Assembly: GCA_023460085.1 (NCBI GenBank)
Contig: JAEWRI010000044.1
Span: forward strand, 124,001-188,000
Reading direction: 5' to 3'
DNA length: 64,000 nucleotides
DNA from: Bacillota bacterium
GTDB lineage: Bacteria; Bacillota; Clostridia; Christensenellales; SZUA-584
Positions 1-8,318 of the stretch are shown piece by piece (within the stretch, counting starts at the first letter, position 1; every line of letters begins with the position of its first letter). A program made the translations under genes and the position numbers. The notes under the pieces are model-generated. The model did not search any database. It was given only the letters and a program-made list of their open reading frames with translations, and was not told where the DNA came from.

Positions 1-619
1 TCAGCCGCTTGCGGTAGGTAAGCCGGTCGGCGGGGACATCCTTCATGCCGTCCGCGATCCAGACATCGTTGACACAGGCCGAGCCCAGCTGTTTGCCAAA
101 CTCCGCGCCGATTTCCCGTGTGCGCTTGCAGTGCTCTATCCAGAACTTGCGCACCTGGGCGTCGGGGTGCGTCAGCGTCATTTCATTCTTAAACATAGGA
201 TGGGAGAAAAATGTGGGGTTGAAGTCCAAACCGCAGCCCGCTTTTTTGGCCCAGTCCAGCCATTTCGAGAAGTGCGAAACCTCCAGTTTGTCCCGGTCGA
301 CCTTCGCGCCGGTAAACTCCGCGTACATCGCGTGAAGATTGAGCCGCTTTTTGCCGGGTATCAGCGAAAACGCCTTGTCGATGTCCGCGCGCAGCTCGTC
401 GCCTGTGCGCGCCTTGCCGGGGTAGTTGCCGGTGGCCATAATGCCGCCCGTAAGCGCGCCGCCCGACTCCAGACCGGTCACATCATCCCCCTGCCAGCAA
501 TGAATCGCCAGCGGTACCGCGCCCAGCGCGCCCATCACGGCGTCCGTATCCACGCCAAAGCTTTTGTACCGCACCTTGGCGGTTTCGTAAGTACTCCGTA
601 TTTCATCCCGGTTTTTCAT
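1..619 (-). CDS. rhaA: L-rhamnose isomerase, N-terminal part (cut by window edge)
   Basis: Encodes the first 206 residues of L-rhamnose isomerase, the cytoplasmic metal-dependent enzyme that converts L-rhamnose to L-rhamnulose; the family is about 415 residues, so half lies beyond base 1. The reading frame is open to the edge. Family motifs are clear: HCWQGDDV near residue 41, GGIMATGNYPGKART near 58, GKKRLNLHAMYAE near 89 and LDFNPTFFSHP near 135. The start is ATG at 619 with GGAGG six bases upstream. A separate promoter at 675-704 suggests it can be transcribed apart from the PHP gene upstream. Neighbours are sugar-catabolic and the nearest regulator is the DeoR protein at 3073. Confidence 0.93.
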   Translation of the reverse strand, partial: MKNRDEIRSTYETAKVRYKSFGVDTDAVMGALGAVPLAIHCWQGDDVTGLESGGALTGGIMATGNYPGKARTGDELRADIDKAFSLIPGKKRLNLHAMYAEFTGAKVDRDKLEVSHFSKWLDWAKKAGCGLDFNPTFFSHPMFKNEMTLTHPDAQVRKFWIEHCKRTREIGAEFGKQLGSACVNDVWIADGMKDVPADRLTYRKRL

Positions 620-674
620 AATATCCTCCTCATTCCTTTTCAAACGGCTTTCGCCCCCACGCTATGCTGCTCCC

Positions 675-704
675 ATTATATAACGGTTGGGGCGGCCAAA
701 ACAA
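675..704 (-). promoter_or_regulatory. Sigma-A-type promoter of rhaA
   Basis: On the minus strand TTGTTT (704-699) and TATAAT (680-675) are separated by 18 bases, about 55 bases before the rhaA start. It lies in the 129-base gap after the PHP gene. Confidence 0.55.
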
Positions 705-748
705 GACGGTTTCTGTTTTCCACTCTGCTTGGTGTAAATCCTATTCCA

Positions 749-2056
749 TTATATAGTATTCTTCGACGGCATTGCATGCCGTGCTGCCTGCGCGTAACGC
801 GCCACCAGCGCGTCGATCTGCGCCGCGGAAAGCGGCTCCGTACCGCTGAATATGCCGCGCGACGCGTCCTTGCCGGCTTCCGCCTCGTGGCCTACCAACG
901 CCCACGAAGCATCGTTGAGGTGCCGGTATTCGGGTTTCAGCAACTCGCGGCAGATGAAAGACTGGCGCGGCTGGTTGATGTCTTCGCCGCTCACCTGCAT
1001 GAATCCATACTGACGGCACAGCGCCATCACCCGGGAGAGCTGTGCCTCCGTGTTTCGGGAGGGCATGAACGCGATGGCGTCGAAGCCCAGCGCCTTGCAG
1101 GTGGTAAACATCTCGTCCAGATACTCGTCCTCGAACTTCTGTGCGGCTTTGTCGCCCGTGGGAGACTCGCCCACATCGCCGAGATAGCAGTAGGCCGGTA
1201 TCGCTCCCAGCGCCTTGATTTTCCGTACGGCTTCGGCGACATGCGGGGCTTCGTCCGGCCGTGCGTCGATGTATATCTTCGAAACGAAGCTGCCTTTGAG
1301 CATGCCCAGCAAATCGTACGCGACGATTTGGTTTCCCGCGTCGGCAAGCATGCCGCGCTGCTTGGCGCTCAGCGGTATTCCCAGCTCCGCCGACACGAAA
1401 TCCGCCAGTTCGTCCGTCGCGCCGAAGCGCGCCAGCAGCTTAATAGACAGCGCGTACAGCAGATGCCGTTCCGTCACGCTGCCGCCTTCGGCAGCCATCG
1501 ACAGCGGCAGTACGTCCGTGTCGTAGTCCACCGCCAGATCGAACGGCGCAATGACGGCGTTCAGCCTCTCCAGCATGCGCCGGTTGCGCTCGCCCCTGGC
1601 CCTGCGCAGCGGCGCGAGAAACGCGTCCGCGTCGGCAATGCGATTGCGCGGCAGACCCGCCGCCGTAATGTATCCCGAAGACAGCTGATCCGGGTTGTTC
1701 ACCCTGCGCCCCGCGAGCGGCGTCGCGCTCCAGTCGGTGCGCATTTCAAAGCCTGTGGTCGTTGCGATGCCCGCGATTTCTCCCGCCTGAATGAACTCCT
1801 CCGCGCCGCTCACCGAGTCGTGGTCGATGATGCCCACGGTGGCAAGCCCGCTCTGCACCGCCCGCCATACCGCCATGCTGGGTGAGTAAGGCGAGAACGA
1901 ATAGATGGTGTGTACATGATTGTTGGTGTACCCTTCCGACTGCGGACGGGCGGCCTCGCCGCTGTCCATGCGCTGCCGGAGCCTCTGCAGCGCCTCCAGC
2001 CGGGATTTCGCGGTACCGCCGTTCAGCAGCCGGATATCCTCTTCGATATGTGTCAT
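749..2056 (-). CDS. PHP-domain phosphoesterase-like protein
   Basis: A 435-residue protein with an N-terminal PHP (polymerase and histidinol phosphatase) metal-binding domain. Visible motifs are HVHT near residue 43 and IIDHDS near 73, followed by GFEMR, as expected for metal ligands of PHP phosphoesterases such as TrpH/RNase AM. The C-terminal half has no family I recognise. The start is ATG 2056 preceded by GGAGG; a longer in-frame reading would run back into the SDR gene. It lies 11 bases after the SDR stop, so the two are co-transcribed from the promoter at 2901-2929. The context suggests a metabolic phosphatase or hydrolase in sugar catabolism rather than nucleic-acid work; the substrate is unknown. 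Confidence 0.8.
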   Translation of the reverse strand: MTHIEEDIRLLNGGTAKSRLEALQRLRQRMDSGEAARPQSEGYTNNHVHTIYSFSPYSPSMAVWRAVQSGLATVGIIDHDSVSGAEEFIQAGEIAGIATTTGFEMRTDWSATPLAGRRVNNPDQLSSGYITAAGLPRNRIADADAFLAPLRRARGERNRRMLERLNAVIAPFDLAVDYDTDVLPLSMAAEGGSVTERHLLYALSIKLLARFGATDELADFVSAELGIPLSAKQRGMLADAGNQIVAYDLLGMLKGSFVSKIYIDARPDEAPHVAEAVRKIKALGAIPAYCYLGDVGESPTGDKAAQKFEDEYLDEMFTTCKALGFDAIAFMPSRNTEAQLSRVMALCRQYGFMQVSGEDINQPRQSFICRELLKPEYRHLNDASWALVGHEAEAGKDASRGIFSGTEPLSAAQIDALVARYAQAARHAMPSKNTI

Positions 2057-2067
2057 CGTTTCCTCCG

Positions 2068-2856
2068 TCAATCCATCTGCTGGCCGCCGGTCACGTTGAT
2101 GGCCTGCCCCGTCATGTAGGATGCCTCGTCGCTCGCCAGAAATACCAGCGCATTGGCAACGTCGTCGTACTGGCAGCCGCGCTTCAGCGGCACCTGGTCG
2201 ATGTACTTTTGGCGCACCTGCGCCTCCGTGATGCCCTGATTCGCCGCGTACTGCTTGAACAGACTGTTCACCCACAGCGGCGAGTCCAGCAGGTTGCCCG
2301 GGCAGATAGCGTTGACGCGCACCTGATGCGGCGCAAGCTCCAGCGCGAGGCTTTGTACCAGGCCGATGCCGCCGAACTTGCTGGCTGCGTACGCGGAGTT
2401 TTTAAAGGAACCCTTCTTGCCCGACTTGGAGTTGATCTGTATAATGACACCGCTGCCTTGCCCGATAAAGTACGGCGCGGCAGCCTTCGCGGTATTGAAG
2501 AAACCGCACAGGTTGACGTCGATGACCTTCTTCCACCGGGCGGATTCAAACTCTGTGATTGCGCCGGAAATCAATATCGCCGCGTTGGAGACCAATATGT
2601 CGATGCGCCCGTGCGCGTCAAAGGCAGTCTTCATGAGCGCTTCACAGCTGGCATAGTCCGTCACATCCACGGCTGCCGCCAGCCCGCCGTTCAGCTTCGA
2701 TGCCGTTTCCTGCGCGCCCTCCAGATTGACGTCGCCAACGACGACCTTCGCGCCCTCCTCCGAAAGCCGGATAGCCAACGCCTGTCCCAGGCCCTGCGCC
2801 GCGCCCGTGATTACAGCCACCTTGTCCCTAAGCCGCATATAATTAGCAGTACCCAT
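2068..2856 (-). CDS. SDR-family dehydrogenase, sorbitol-6-phosphate 2-dehydrogenase-like
   Basis: A 262-residue classical short-chain dehydrogenase. It has the Rossmann motif TGAAQGLG near residue 19, NAA near 93, and the catalytic Ser-Tyr-x3-Lys set (SKSGKKG.., YAASK). The C-terminal half, with LLDSPLWV, VPLKRGCQYDD and the ending INVTGGQQMD, resembles SrlD-type ketose/polyol-6-phosphate dehydrogenases, so a phosphorylated sugar or polyol substrate with NAD is likely. The start ATG 2856 has GGGAGG six bases upstream; an upstream in-frame ATG would sit close to the predicted transcription start. It is first in an operon with the PHP gene and divergent from the DeoR regulator. The exact sugar is an inference only. 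Confidence 0.85.
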   Translation of the reverse strand: MGTANYMRLRDKVAVITGAAQGLGQALAIRLSEEGAKVVVGDVNLEGAQETASKLNGGLAAAVDVTDYASCEALMKTAFDAHGRIDILVSNAAILISGAITEFESARWKKVIDVNLCGFFNTAKAAAPYFIGQGSGVIIQINSKSGKKGSFKNSAYAASKFGGIGLVQSLALELAPHQVRVNAICPGNLLDSPLWVNSLFKQYAANQGITEAQVRQKYIDQVPLKRGCQYDDVANALVFLASDEASYMTGQAINVTGGQQMD

Positions 2857-2900
2857 GGTTTCCCTCCCCATCTTTATGGCGCATCTTCGCGCCAGCATTC

Positions 2901-2929
2901 ATTATACACGCATCCAATACGCCAAACAA
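2901..2929 (-). promoter_or_regulatory. Sigma-A-type promoter of the SDR-PHP operon
   Basis: On the minus strand TTGTTT (2929-2924), a 17-base spacer and TATAAT (2906-2901). It is divergent from the deoR promoter, about 90 bases away. Confidence 0.6.
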
Positions 2930-2991
2930 GAATAAATCTGTATTTGCCTTGTTATTTCTTTTTTTATCTGTTTTTTATTCACATATGTTTG

Positions 2992-3047
2992 ATTCACAGA
3001 TATTATCACAGATTTACATTGAAAACTAAACTGTTTTAGGGTACAAT
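2992..3047 (+). promoter_or_regulatory. deoR-type gene promoter with candidate operators
   Basis: TTGAAA (3019-3024), a 17-base spacer and TACAAT (3042-3047). The spacer contains CTAAA-CTGT-TTTAG, an inverted repeat, and just upstream TCACAGAT occurs twice in direct orientation, about 11 bases apart. These are plausible binding sites for the DeoR protein controlling both divergent units. The -10 covers an upstream in-frame ATG (3046), ruling that start out. Confidence 0.5.
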
Positions 3048-3072
3048 GAACAAAAAGCTTTCGGAGGATTCC

Positions 3073-3837
3073 ATGCTTGCAAACGAAAGACAGCTTCAAA
3101 TGCTGGAAATCGTCAACGCCCGGGGCACCGTCAAGGTATCGGAATTGAGCGGTATCTTTGAGATTTCCTCCGAAACGGTTCGGCAGGATTTGAGCAAGCT
3201 GGAGCAGGATGGAAAAGTCATTCGCGTACACGGCGGCGCCTGCGCGGTCCTAAGCGACCAGATGGACGAGCCGTATGCCCGGCGGGAAATCATGAACGTT
3301 TCCGACAAGACCGCCATAGCGCGGGAAGCGGTGCGCTACATCGCGCCGTACGATCAGATACTGCTGGACGCGAGCTCCACATGTGGTTTTGTTGCGCGAG
3401 AGCTCCCCGATATGCCGCTCACGGTGCTGACCAACTCCTTCCGCGTCACCGCGGAGCTGTCGGGCAAGCACCAGATTGAAGTGGTGCTGCTGGGCGGCAC
3501 CATGCTGCATCAGTCGCAGGGCTTCTACGGACGCGCCACGCAGACCATGCTGGACATGTATCGCGTGGGGAAGGCGTTCATCTCGTGCAAGGGCATACAG
3601 CGGGAGCACGGCATCAGCGACGCCAGCGAAACGGTCGCCTTCACCAAGCAGAAGATGATCGCCATCGCCGCCGAAACCTGGCTGCTCGCCGATCACAGCA
3701 AATTCGACCGTTCCAGCTTTCTGCGCGTGGCGGGGCTTGCCGAAATGGCCCACATCATCACAGACGCGGGGCTGACTTCCTCCCAGCTGGAAGCGCTGGG
3801 CGAATACGCGGACAAGGTGATACTCGCGGAAAAGTGA
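3073..3837 (+). CDS. DeoR-family transcriptional regulator of sugar catabolism
   Basis: A 254-residue repressor with an N-terminal winged helix (residues about 1-60; SSETVRQDLSKLEQDGKVIRVHGGA is interrupted here as SETVRQDL and RVHGGA) and a C-terminal DeoRC sugar-phosphate sensor domain with DASST, VLTNS and LLGG, typical of phosphosugar-binding members. The start ATG 3073 is chosen because GGAGG lies five bases upstream and the alternative ATG at 3046 overlaps the -10 element. It is transcribed divergently from the SDR-PHP-rhaA genes, which are its likely targets, probably released by a sugar phosphate from that pathway. The inducer cannot be read from sequence. Confidence 0.9.
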   Translation: MLANERQLQMLEIVNARGTVKVSELSGIFEISSETVRQDLSKLEQDGKVIRVHGGACAVLSDQMDEPYARREIMNVSDKTAIAREAVRYIAPYDQILLDASSTCGFVARELPDMPLTVLTNSFRVTAELSGKHQIEVVLLGGTMLHQSQGFYGRATQTMLDMYRVGKAFISCKGIQREHGISDASETVAFTKQKMIAIAAETWLLADHSKFDRSSFLRVAGLAEMAHIITDAGLTSSQLEALGEYADKVILAEK

Positions 3838-3856
3838 TTGCGCAAACATCGCAAGA

Positions 3857-3893
3857 AGAGCGGCTGTGCTGCAACGCATCGGCCGCTCTTTGA
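3857..3893. terminator. Bidirectional hairpin between convergent deoR and kamA
   Basis: AGAGCGGC (3857-3864) pairs with GCCGCTCT (3882-3889), followed by TTTG on the plus strand and TTCTT on the minus strand. It lies between two convergent stops. Confidence 0.6.
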
Positions 3894-3903
3894 TATTGTA
3901 TGG

Positions 3904-5019
3904 TCAGAATTCCTGGGGCTGCGGGTAGGTATAGCGCCTGTCCGCATAGTTTCTCATCACGACTTCCTCGTCGTTCATGTTAAGCACGTATTCCGGATTG
4001 ATGGGTATCTTGCCCCCGCCGTGCGGCGCGTCGATGACGAACTTTGGCACCGCGTAGCCCGAAATGTTGCCGGTCAGCGCGCGGATGATTTCGACGCCCT
4101 TCTCCACGCGCGTGCGAAAATGGCCAAGGCCCTGGCTTAAGTCACACTGGTACAGGTAATACGGCCTTACGCGCGCCTTGACGAGCTTCAGCAGCAGCTC
4201 CTTCATCGTCTCCACATTGTCGTTGACGCCGCGCAGCAGCACGCTCTGGTTGCCCAGCGGAATGCCCGCGTCCATGATATCACCGCAGGCCTTCACCGCC
4301 TCGGGCGTCAGCTCCTTCGGGTGGTTGAAGTGGGTGTTGATCCAGATGGGATGATACTTGCGCAGCATTGCCAGCAGCTCCGGTGTGATGCGCATGGGCA
4401 GCACCACCGGCACGCGGGTGCCGATGCGGATGATTTCCACGTGCGGAATCGCCCGAAGGCGCGAGATGATGCCCTCCAGCTTGCTGTCGCTCAACGTCAG
4501 CGGGTCTCCGCCCGAAACCAGCACGTCGCGGATCTGCGGGTTCTTCGCGATGTAATTCACGGCAACCCGAATCTCCGCTTCGGAGATGCAGCAGTCCTCC
4601 TCGCCCACCATGCGCCGCCGTGTGCAGTGACGGCAGTACATGGAGCACGTGCGCGTCACCAGAAACAGTACGCGGTCCGGGTAGCGGTGGACGATATTCT
4701 TCACCGGGCTCTCCCGCTCCTCGTCGAGGGGGTCTGCCAGCTCGCACGGGAGCACTTGCGTTTCATGAATGGTCGGTACGGCCTGCATGCGCACAGGGCA
4801 GCCGGGGTTCAGCGGGTCCATCAGCGACGCGTAATAGGGCGTAATCGCCATACGGAACAGGTTCAGGCAGCAGTTGATATCCTGCTTATCCTTATCGCTG
4901 AGCTGAATGTAGCTCTCGAGCTGCTCTGCCGTCGTGATGCGGTTCTTCAGCTGCCATTTCCAGTCGTACCACTGGGGCGCGTGGGGTTCAGGTTCCTCCA
5001 AAGTATAGGTGCTGCTCAT
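3904..5019 (-). CDS. kamA: Lysine 2,3-aminomutase (radical SAM, PLP)
   Basis: A 371-residue KamA-family enzyme that interconverts L-lysine and L-beta-lysine using an iron-sulfur cluster, S-adenosylmethionine and pyridoxal phosphate. The radical-SAM cysteines are C125, C129 and C132 (CSMYCRHC). The PLP lysine is K337 in the GGGK motif. Two aspartates known from clostridial KAM to hold the lysine side chain fall at the same numbers, D293 (YQCD) and D330 (FVID), supporting lysine over glutamate as substrate. It follows the ATP-grasp gene by 13 bases and has no acetyltransferase (AblB) partner here, so the usual N-acetyl-beta-lysine osmolyte route is not evident. It may supply beta-lysine to the ligase-like neighbour. 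Confidence 0.92.
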   Translation of the reverse strand: MSSTYTLEEPEPHAPQWYDWKWQLKNRITTAEQLESYIQLSDKDKQDINCCLNLFRMAITPYYASLMDPLNPGCPVRMQAVPTIHETQVLPCELADPLDEERESPVKNIVHRYPDRVLFLVTRTCSMYCRHCTRRRMVGEEDCCISEAEIRVAVNYIAKNPQIRDVLVSGGDPLTLSDSKLEGIISRLRAIPHVEIIRIGTRVPVVLPMRITPELLAMLRKYHPIWINTHFNHPKELTPEAVKACGDIMDAGIPLGNQSVLLRGVNDNVETMKELLLKLVKARVRPYYLYQCDLSQGLGHFRTRVEKGVEIIRALTGNISGYAVPKFVIDAPHGGGKIPINPEYVLNMNDEEVVMRNYADRRYTYPQPQEF

Positions 5020-5032
5020 AATGCTACCCTCG

Positions 5033-6058
5033 CTACAGATGGGATTTGAGGTTATACCGTTTAAGCGCGGCCTTCAGCACGCCGCGCACCAGCGATTTGT
5101 AATCCACGCCGCTCATCTCCGCCAGCATGGGGAAATCGCTGTAGCCGGGCGCAAGGCCGGGCAACGGGTTGATTTCGATGAAGTGCAGCGTGCCGTCCGG
5201 CGCAAGGCGGAAATCCATGCGCGCCAAATCGCGGCACGAGAGCACGTCGTACACCTTGCGCGCCGTGCGGATCATTTCCGCCTCCGTGCGCGCGTCGATA
5301 TCCGCCGGACTCTTGTAGCGAATCAGCTCCTTGTAATTCTGCTTGACCGTAAAGCTGTAAATGTTGTATTCACTGGTTTTATCGAGGTAGATGATCTCCA
5401 TGGGCGGGAACACCCGCGTATCCGCGCCGTTACCCACGATGCCCACGGTAAACTCGCGCCCGGGGATATATTCCTCCACGAGCATGTCCTGCCCGTAGTC
5501 GCGGATGTTCTTCCGCACCAGCGTGCGCAGCGCCACGCCGTCCGATACAATGGCAACGTCCGATATCCCCTTGCTGGACCCTTCCGCGTTGGGCTTGACG
5601 ATGGCGGGAAATTTAAAGCCGCCGCCGATGCGCGCGGCGTCCTTTGTGATGACGCGGTATTTGGGGGTGCGGATACGGTAGGTGGCAAGCAGCCGCTTGG
5701 TGAGGGCTTTGTCCAGCGCGATGCAAAGCGTGGTTTCGTCCGATCCGGTGAAGGGAATGCGCAGCATGTTGCACAGCGCAGGCACCTCCGCCTCACGCCC
5801 ACGGCCCTGTATGCCCTCGGCAATATTAAAGACGATGTCCACCGGTTGCTTCGCGAGCCTGTCGGGCAGCGTTTCATCCGCTTCCATCAGCTCCACACGG
5901 CAGTGATCGTCTTCCAGCGCCTCCTTGATCGCGAGCACCGTTTCGAGGTTGTCATACTCCGCCTCGGCGTCCGCCACTTCGGAAGCAATATGCTTTTTCA
6001 GATTATACGTCAGGCCTACTCGCAGAGGCCCAGGCTCCGGTTTGGCCGCTTCCTCCAT
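5033..6058 (-). CDS. ATP-grasp ligase, D-alanine-D-alanine ligase-like
   Basis: A 341-residue ATP-grasp enzyme. ATP-grasp motifs are visible: LDK near residue 116, KPNAEGSSKG at 155-164, EEYIPGREF at 195-203, RMDF at 280-283 and the metal ligands EINP at 295-298. These match D-Ala-D-Ala ligases, but the N-terminal EHEVS-type motif of true Ddl proteins is absent and the N-terminal 100 residues diverge. It probably joins two amino acids or an amino acid to an acid. The start ATG 6058 follows AAAGGAGGG. It is the first gene of an operon with kamA, so a beta-lysine or related beta-amino-acid substrate is a reasonable inference; the product is unknown. Confidence 0.78.
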   Translation of the reverse strand: MEEAAKPEPGPLRVGLTYNLKKHIASEVADAEAEYDNLETVLAIKEALEDDHCRVELMEADETLPDRLAKQPVDIVFNIAEGIQGRGREAEVPALCNMLRIPFTGSDETTLCIALDKALTKRLLATYRIRTPKYRVITKDAARIGGGFKFPAIVKPNAEGSSKGISDVAIVSDGVALRTLVRKNIRDYGQDMLVEEYIPGREFTVGIVGNGADTRVFPPMEIIYLDKTSEYNIYSFTVKQNYKELIRYKSPADIDARTEAEMIRTARKVYDVLSCRDLARMDFRLAPDGTLHFIEINPLPGLAPGYSDFPMLAEMSGVDYKSLVRGVLKAALKRYNLKSHL

Positions 6059-6097
6059 CCCGAAATCACCCTCCTTTTGATCGCAAATTCTTCCGTG

Positions 6098-6126
6098 AGT
6101 GTATGCCAATCACCGGTTAAAGTCAA
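6098..6126 (-). promoter_or_regulatory. Sigma-A-type promoter of the ATP-grasp-kamA operon
   Basis: On the minus strand TTGACT (6126-6121), a 17-base spacer and TACACT (6103-6098), about 40 bases before the start codon. Confidence 0.6.
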
Positions 6127-6298
6127 TCGGATATTATGGTGTAATTTGTGAATTAATCTGCAAAAAAACGCATGCGAATCACATGTGTTTTCAAACCTCG
6201 CCAAGGCTTTGATTATCCCGGATTTGCACGCTTTTCGGCGATATCAAGGGTATAGAGCCATGCATCAATTCTGAGATAATTTCCAGTGGAACCTGCGC

Positions 6299-7558
6299 TC
6301 AGTTTATACCTTGCTCTGCCTGCGCGCCGCCGTCCGCGGCAGCGGCCTCCCCCTCCGGCCTGCGCCTGCGCACTATCCGCAGTGCCGGGGCCAGCAGCAG
6401 CAGCGAGGCCGCCGCGGCAATCAGCCACAGCGTTTGTATAGAGCTGCCCACCACTATCGCGCCTCCGCCTATGGCGACGGCAATCGAGCCGGACTGCAGC
6501 GAAAGGGACTGTGTGGAAAGCAGGGACGCGCGGCTTTCGTCCGGCACCTCGCGGTGCAGCAGCGAGCCTTCGGAAATGTTCGAAGCGCCAAGGCAGAAAT
6601 ACATCGGGCAGTAAAGCGCCATAAACAGCGCAGGCGACGCAGCCAGCGCCACCCCGGCCATGCACGCAATCATCGCCGCGCGTCCCGCAAGGTACATCAC
6701 CTTCTCGCCCACACGATGCTTGGACAGCAGCCTCTCGGAGAGCAGGTTTCCGGCGGTCACCGCGCCGAAATACAGTGTGGACAGCAGACCCAGCAAACCG
6801 GCCCGATCCTCGCCGCCCAGCAAGCCGAGAAAATGCGGCTGCCAGTAAGCTTCCAGCGCGCTGAGCGCGACGCCCAGTCCCACCGTCGCCAGCAGCACCC
6901 ACTTGAGCGCATGGCTCACGCGCACGGTGCGCACGCTCTCGCGGAGGTGTTCCCGCAGCCGTACGTGCGCCTGCCCCTCCCGGTTGTCGGAAGGAATCCA
7001 TATCACCGTCAAAACCAACAGCAGCAGCCCCAGCGCCACGCGCAGCGCCAGATTCAGGTCATACGTGCCCATGGCGGGCAGCAGCGCCGCCCGGATGTTC
7101 GGCAGGAATCCGCCCAGCAGCGCCCCTGTGGCCGCACCTGCCGACTCCGTCAGCGCCAGCGCACGCATCGCCTTGGGCAGGCTGTCCATGCCGTACGCCG
7201 CGTTGTGGCGGCTCACAAACAGCGCCTCCACGGTGCCCGAGGACATTGCGCGGCCCGCGCCCGCCAGCACCATGACGACGAATATCCAGGCCGTCCCGCT
7301 CACAAAAAGCGGAAGGACGAACGCCGCGCAGGATACGAGCAGCGAAAGCAGAAAGGTGCGCTTGCGCCCCAGCATATCCGCCGCGATGCCGGAGGGCAGC
7401 TCCAGCAGCACCGCGGTCAGCGAGTAGACGCCCATCGCCAGCGCGAGTCCGCCCAGGCTGACGCCTTTGTCCATCAGCATGAGGCTGAGCACCGGTATCA
7501 GCAGCCCCAGCGAAAAGTATGACAGCGTCAGCACCGCCACATAGCGCCATTTAATCAT
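6299..7558 (-). CDS. MFS transporter, drug-exporter type
   Basis: A 419-residue major facilitator protein of the cytoplasmic membrane with about 12 hydrophobic segments. The inter-helix 2/3 loop GIAADMLGRKR is the MFS signature (residues about 62-72). It ends in a charged, alanine-rich tail. The ATG at 7558 overlaps the end of the upstream regulator by 8 bases (CATGATTAA), so it is translationally coupled. Pairing with a helix-turn-helix repressor points to efflux of a toxic compound, possibly macrolide-like or another drug, but the substrate cannot be seen. A longer start at 7582 is possible but would lie further inside the regulator gene. Confidence 0.85.
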   Translation of the reverse strand: MIKWRYVAVLTLSYFSLGLLIPVLSLMLMDKGVSLGGLALAMGVYSLTAVLLELPSGIAADMLGRKRTFLLSLLVSCAAFVLPLFVSGTAWIFVVMVLAGAGRAMSSGTVEALFVSRHNAAYGMDSLPKAMRALALTESAGAATGALLGGFLPNIRAALLPAMGTYDLNLALRVALGLLLLVLTVIWIPSDNREGQAHVRLREHLRESVRTVRVSHALKWVLLATVGLGVALSALEAYWQPHFLGLLGGEDRAGLLGLLSTLYFGAVTAGNLLSERLLSKHRVGEKVMYLAGRAAMIACMAGVALAASPALFMALYCPMYFCLGASNISEGSLLHREVPDESRASLLSTQSLSLQSGSIAVAIGGGAIVVGSSIQTLWLIAAAASLLLLAPALRIVRRRRPEGEAAAADGGAQAEQGIN

Positions 7559-8129
7559 GGTGTCCGTCGTCCCCTTCGGCAAGTGCCATATCGTAGGCCA
7601 TGTAGACGATGCGCCACGGCGTTGTCCCCTCTCCCGCGCGCTTGCGCTTGTGCGTATACGCCATCACCGTTTCGCGAAGCTCCCGCGCCTCCGCTTCCGT
7701 CAGGTGCGCAATCTCCAGAAAGATGTCGTTGCCGCTGTCCGTCCGGCCTTCCCCGCGTGCCCTCGCGGTATCCACCACGCGCTGGTACCCCTCATACGCC
7801 TCCGCCAGACTGCTTTTCGCCAGCGCGTCGCGCAGCCCGGAGGTTTCATCGCTCAGCTGCTGGCCAATGCTGACGATCACGTCGCAGACGCGGATGAAGC
7901 GCGCCTGTATGCCGTTGATGACCTCGATATGGTCCTGCTCGACAAGGCCGATGGATTCCAGCTTTTTAATGTGATGCTGCGCCGAAGAAGGCGTGATGCA
8001 AAGGCTGTCGGCTACCTGCTTCGCCGTCATGGGCCTGCCCGCTTTCTCCAGCGTTTTCAGTATGCGCTGGCGCAGCGGCAGCGAAAATATGCGCAGCTGC
8101 TCCTCGCCGTCCAGATGGATCGTTTTCAT
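7551..8129 (-). CDS. ArsR-type winged-helix transcriptional regulator
   Basis: A 192-residue regulator with an N-terminal winged helix-turn-helix: RIFSLPLRQRIL near residue 14, then KQVADSL and SSAQHHIKKLESIGLV (about 48-63), the ArsR/GntR-like recognition region. The C-terminal 110 residues are helical and contain no visible CxC metal site, so small-molecule sensing is more likely than metal sensing. The start ATG 8129 has GAGG nine bases upstream; ATG 8144 would overlap that site. It heads an operon with the MFS gene. An AATAATTATT palindrome (8149-8158) between promoter and start is a candidate autoregulatory operator. Confidence 0.8.
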   Translation of the reverse strand: MKTIHLDGEEQLRIFSLPLRQRILKTLEKAGRPMTAKQVADSLCITPSSAQHHIKKLESIGLVEQDHIEVINGIQARFIRVCDVIVSIGQQLSDETSGLRDALAKSSLAEAYEGYQRVVDTARARGEGRTDSGNDIFLEIAHLTEAEARELRETVMAYTHKRKRAGEGTTPWRIVYMAYDMALAEGDDGHHD

Positions 8130-8148
8130 TGGATTAATCCTCAATCAT

Positions 8149-8201
8149 AATAATTATTGTTACGTTACATTTAATATAGCGTAGTCAAAGCTCTTAGTCA
8201 A
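8149..8201 (-). promoter_or_regulatory. Promoter and candidate operator of the arsR-MFS operon
   Basis: On the minus strand TTGACT (8201-8196), a 17-base spacer and TATATT (8178-8173). Downstream lie TGTTACGTTACA, nearly palindromic, and the perfect palindrome AATAATTATT (8149-8158). Confidence 0.55.
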
Positions 8202-8287
8202 GAAAAAAGAAATTCCCTGTAAAAATGCGTACATTTTTTATCAAGGAAGTGATCATGGGGAATTCGCTAATTGGTTTATTGCATCCA

Positions 8288-8318
8288 GAAAAATATAATA
8301 AATGCAATTTATATTATT
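8288..8318 (-). terminator. AT-rich hairpin terminator of the HEPN-like gene
   Basis: An 11-base stem with two mismatches overlaps the stop codon and is followed by a run of T on the minus strand. Confidence 0.4.

Noticed and set aside
3046..3072. Earlier start of the DeoR gene
   Set aside because: The ATG lies within the -10 hexamer of the only clear promoter, and a strong ribosome site precedes the later ATG.
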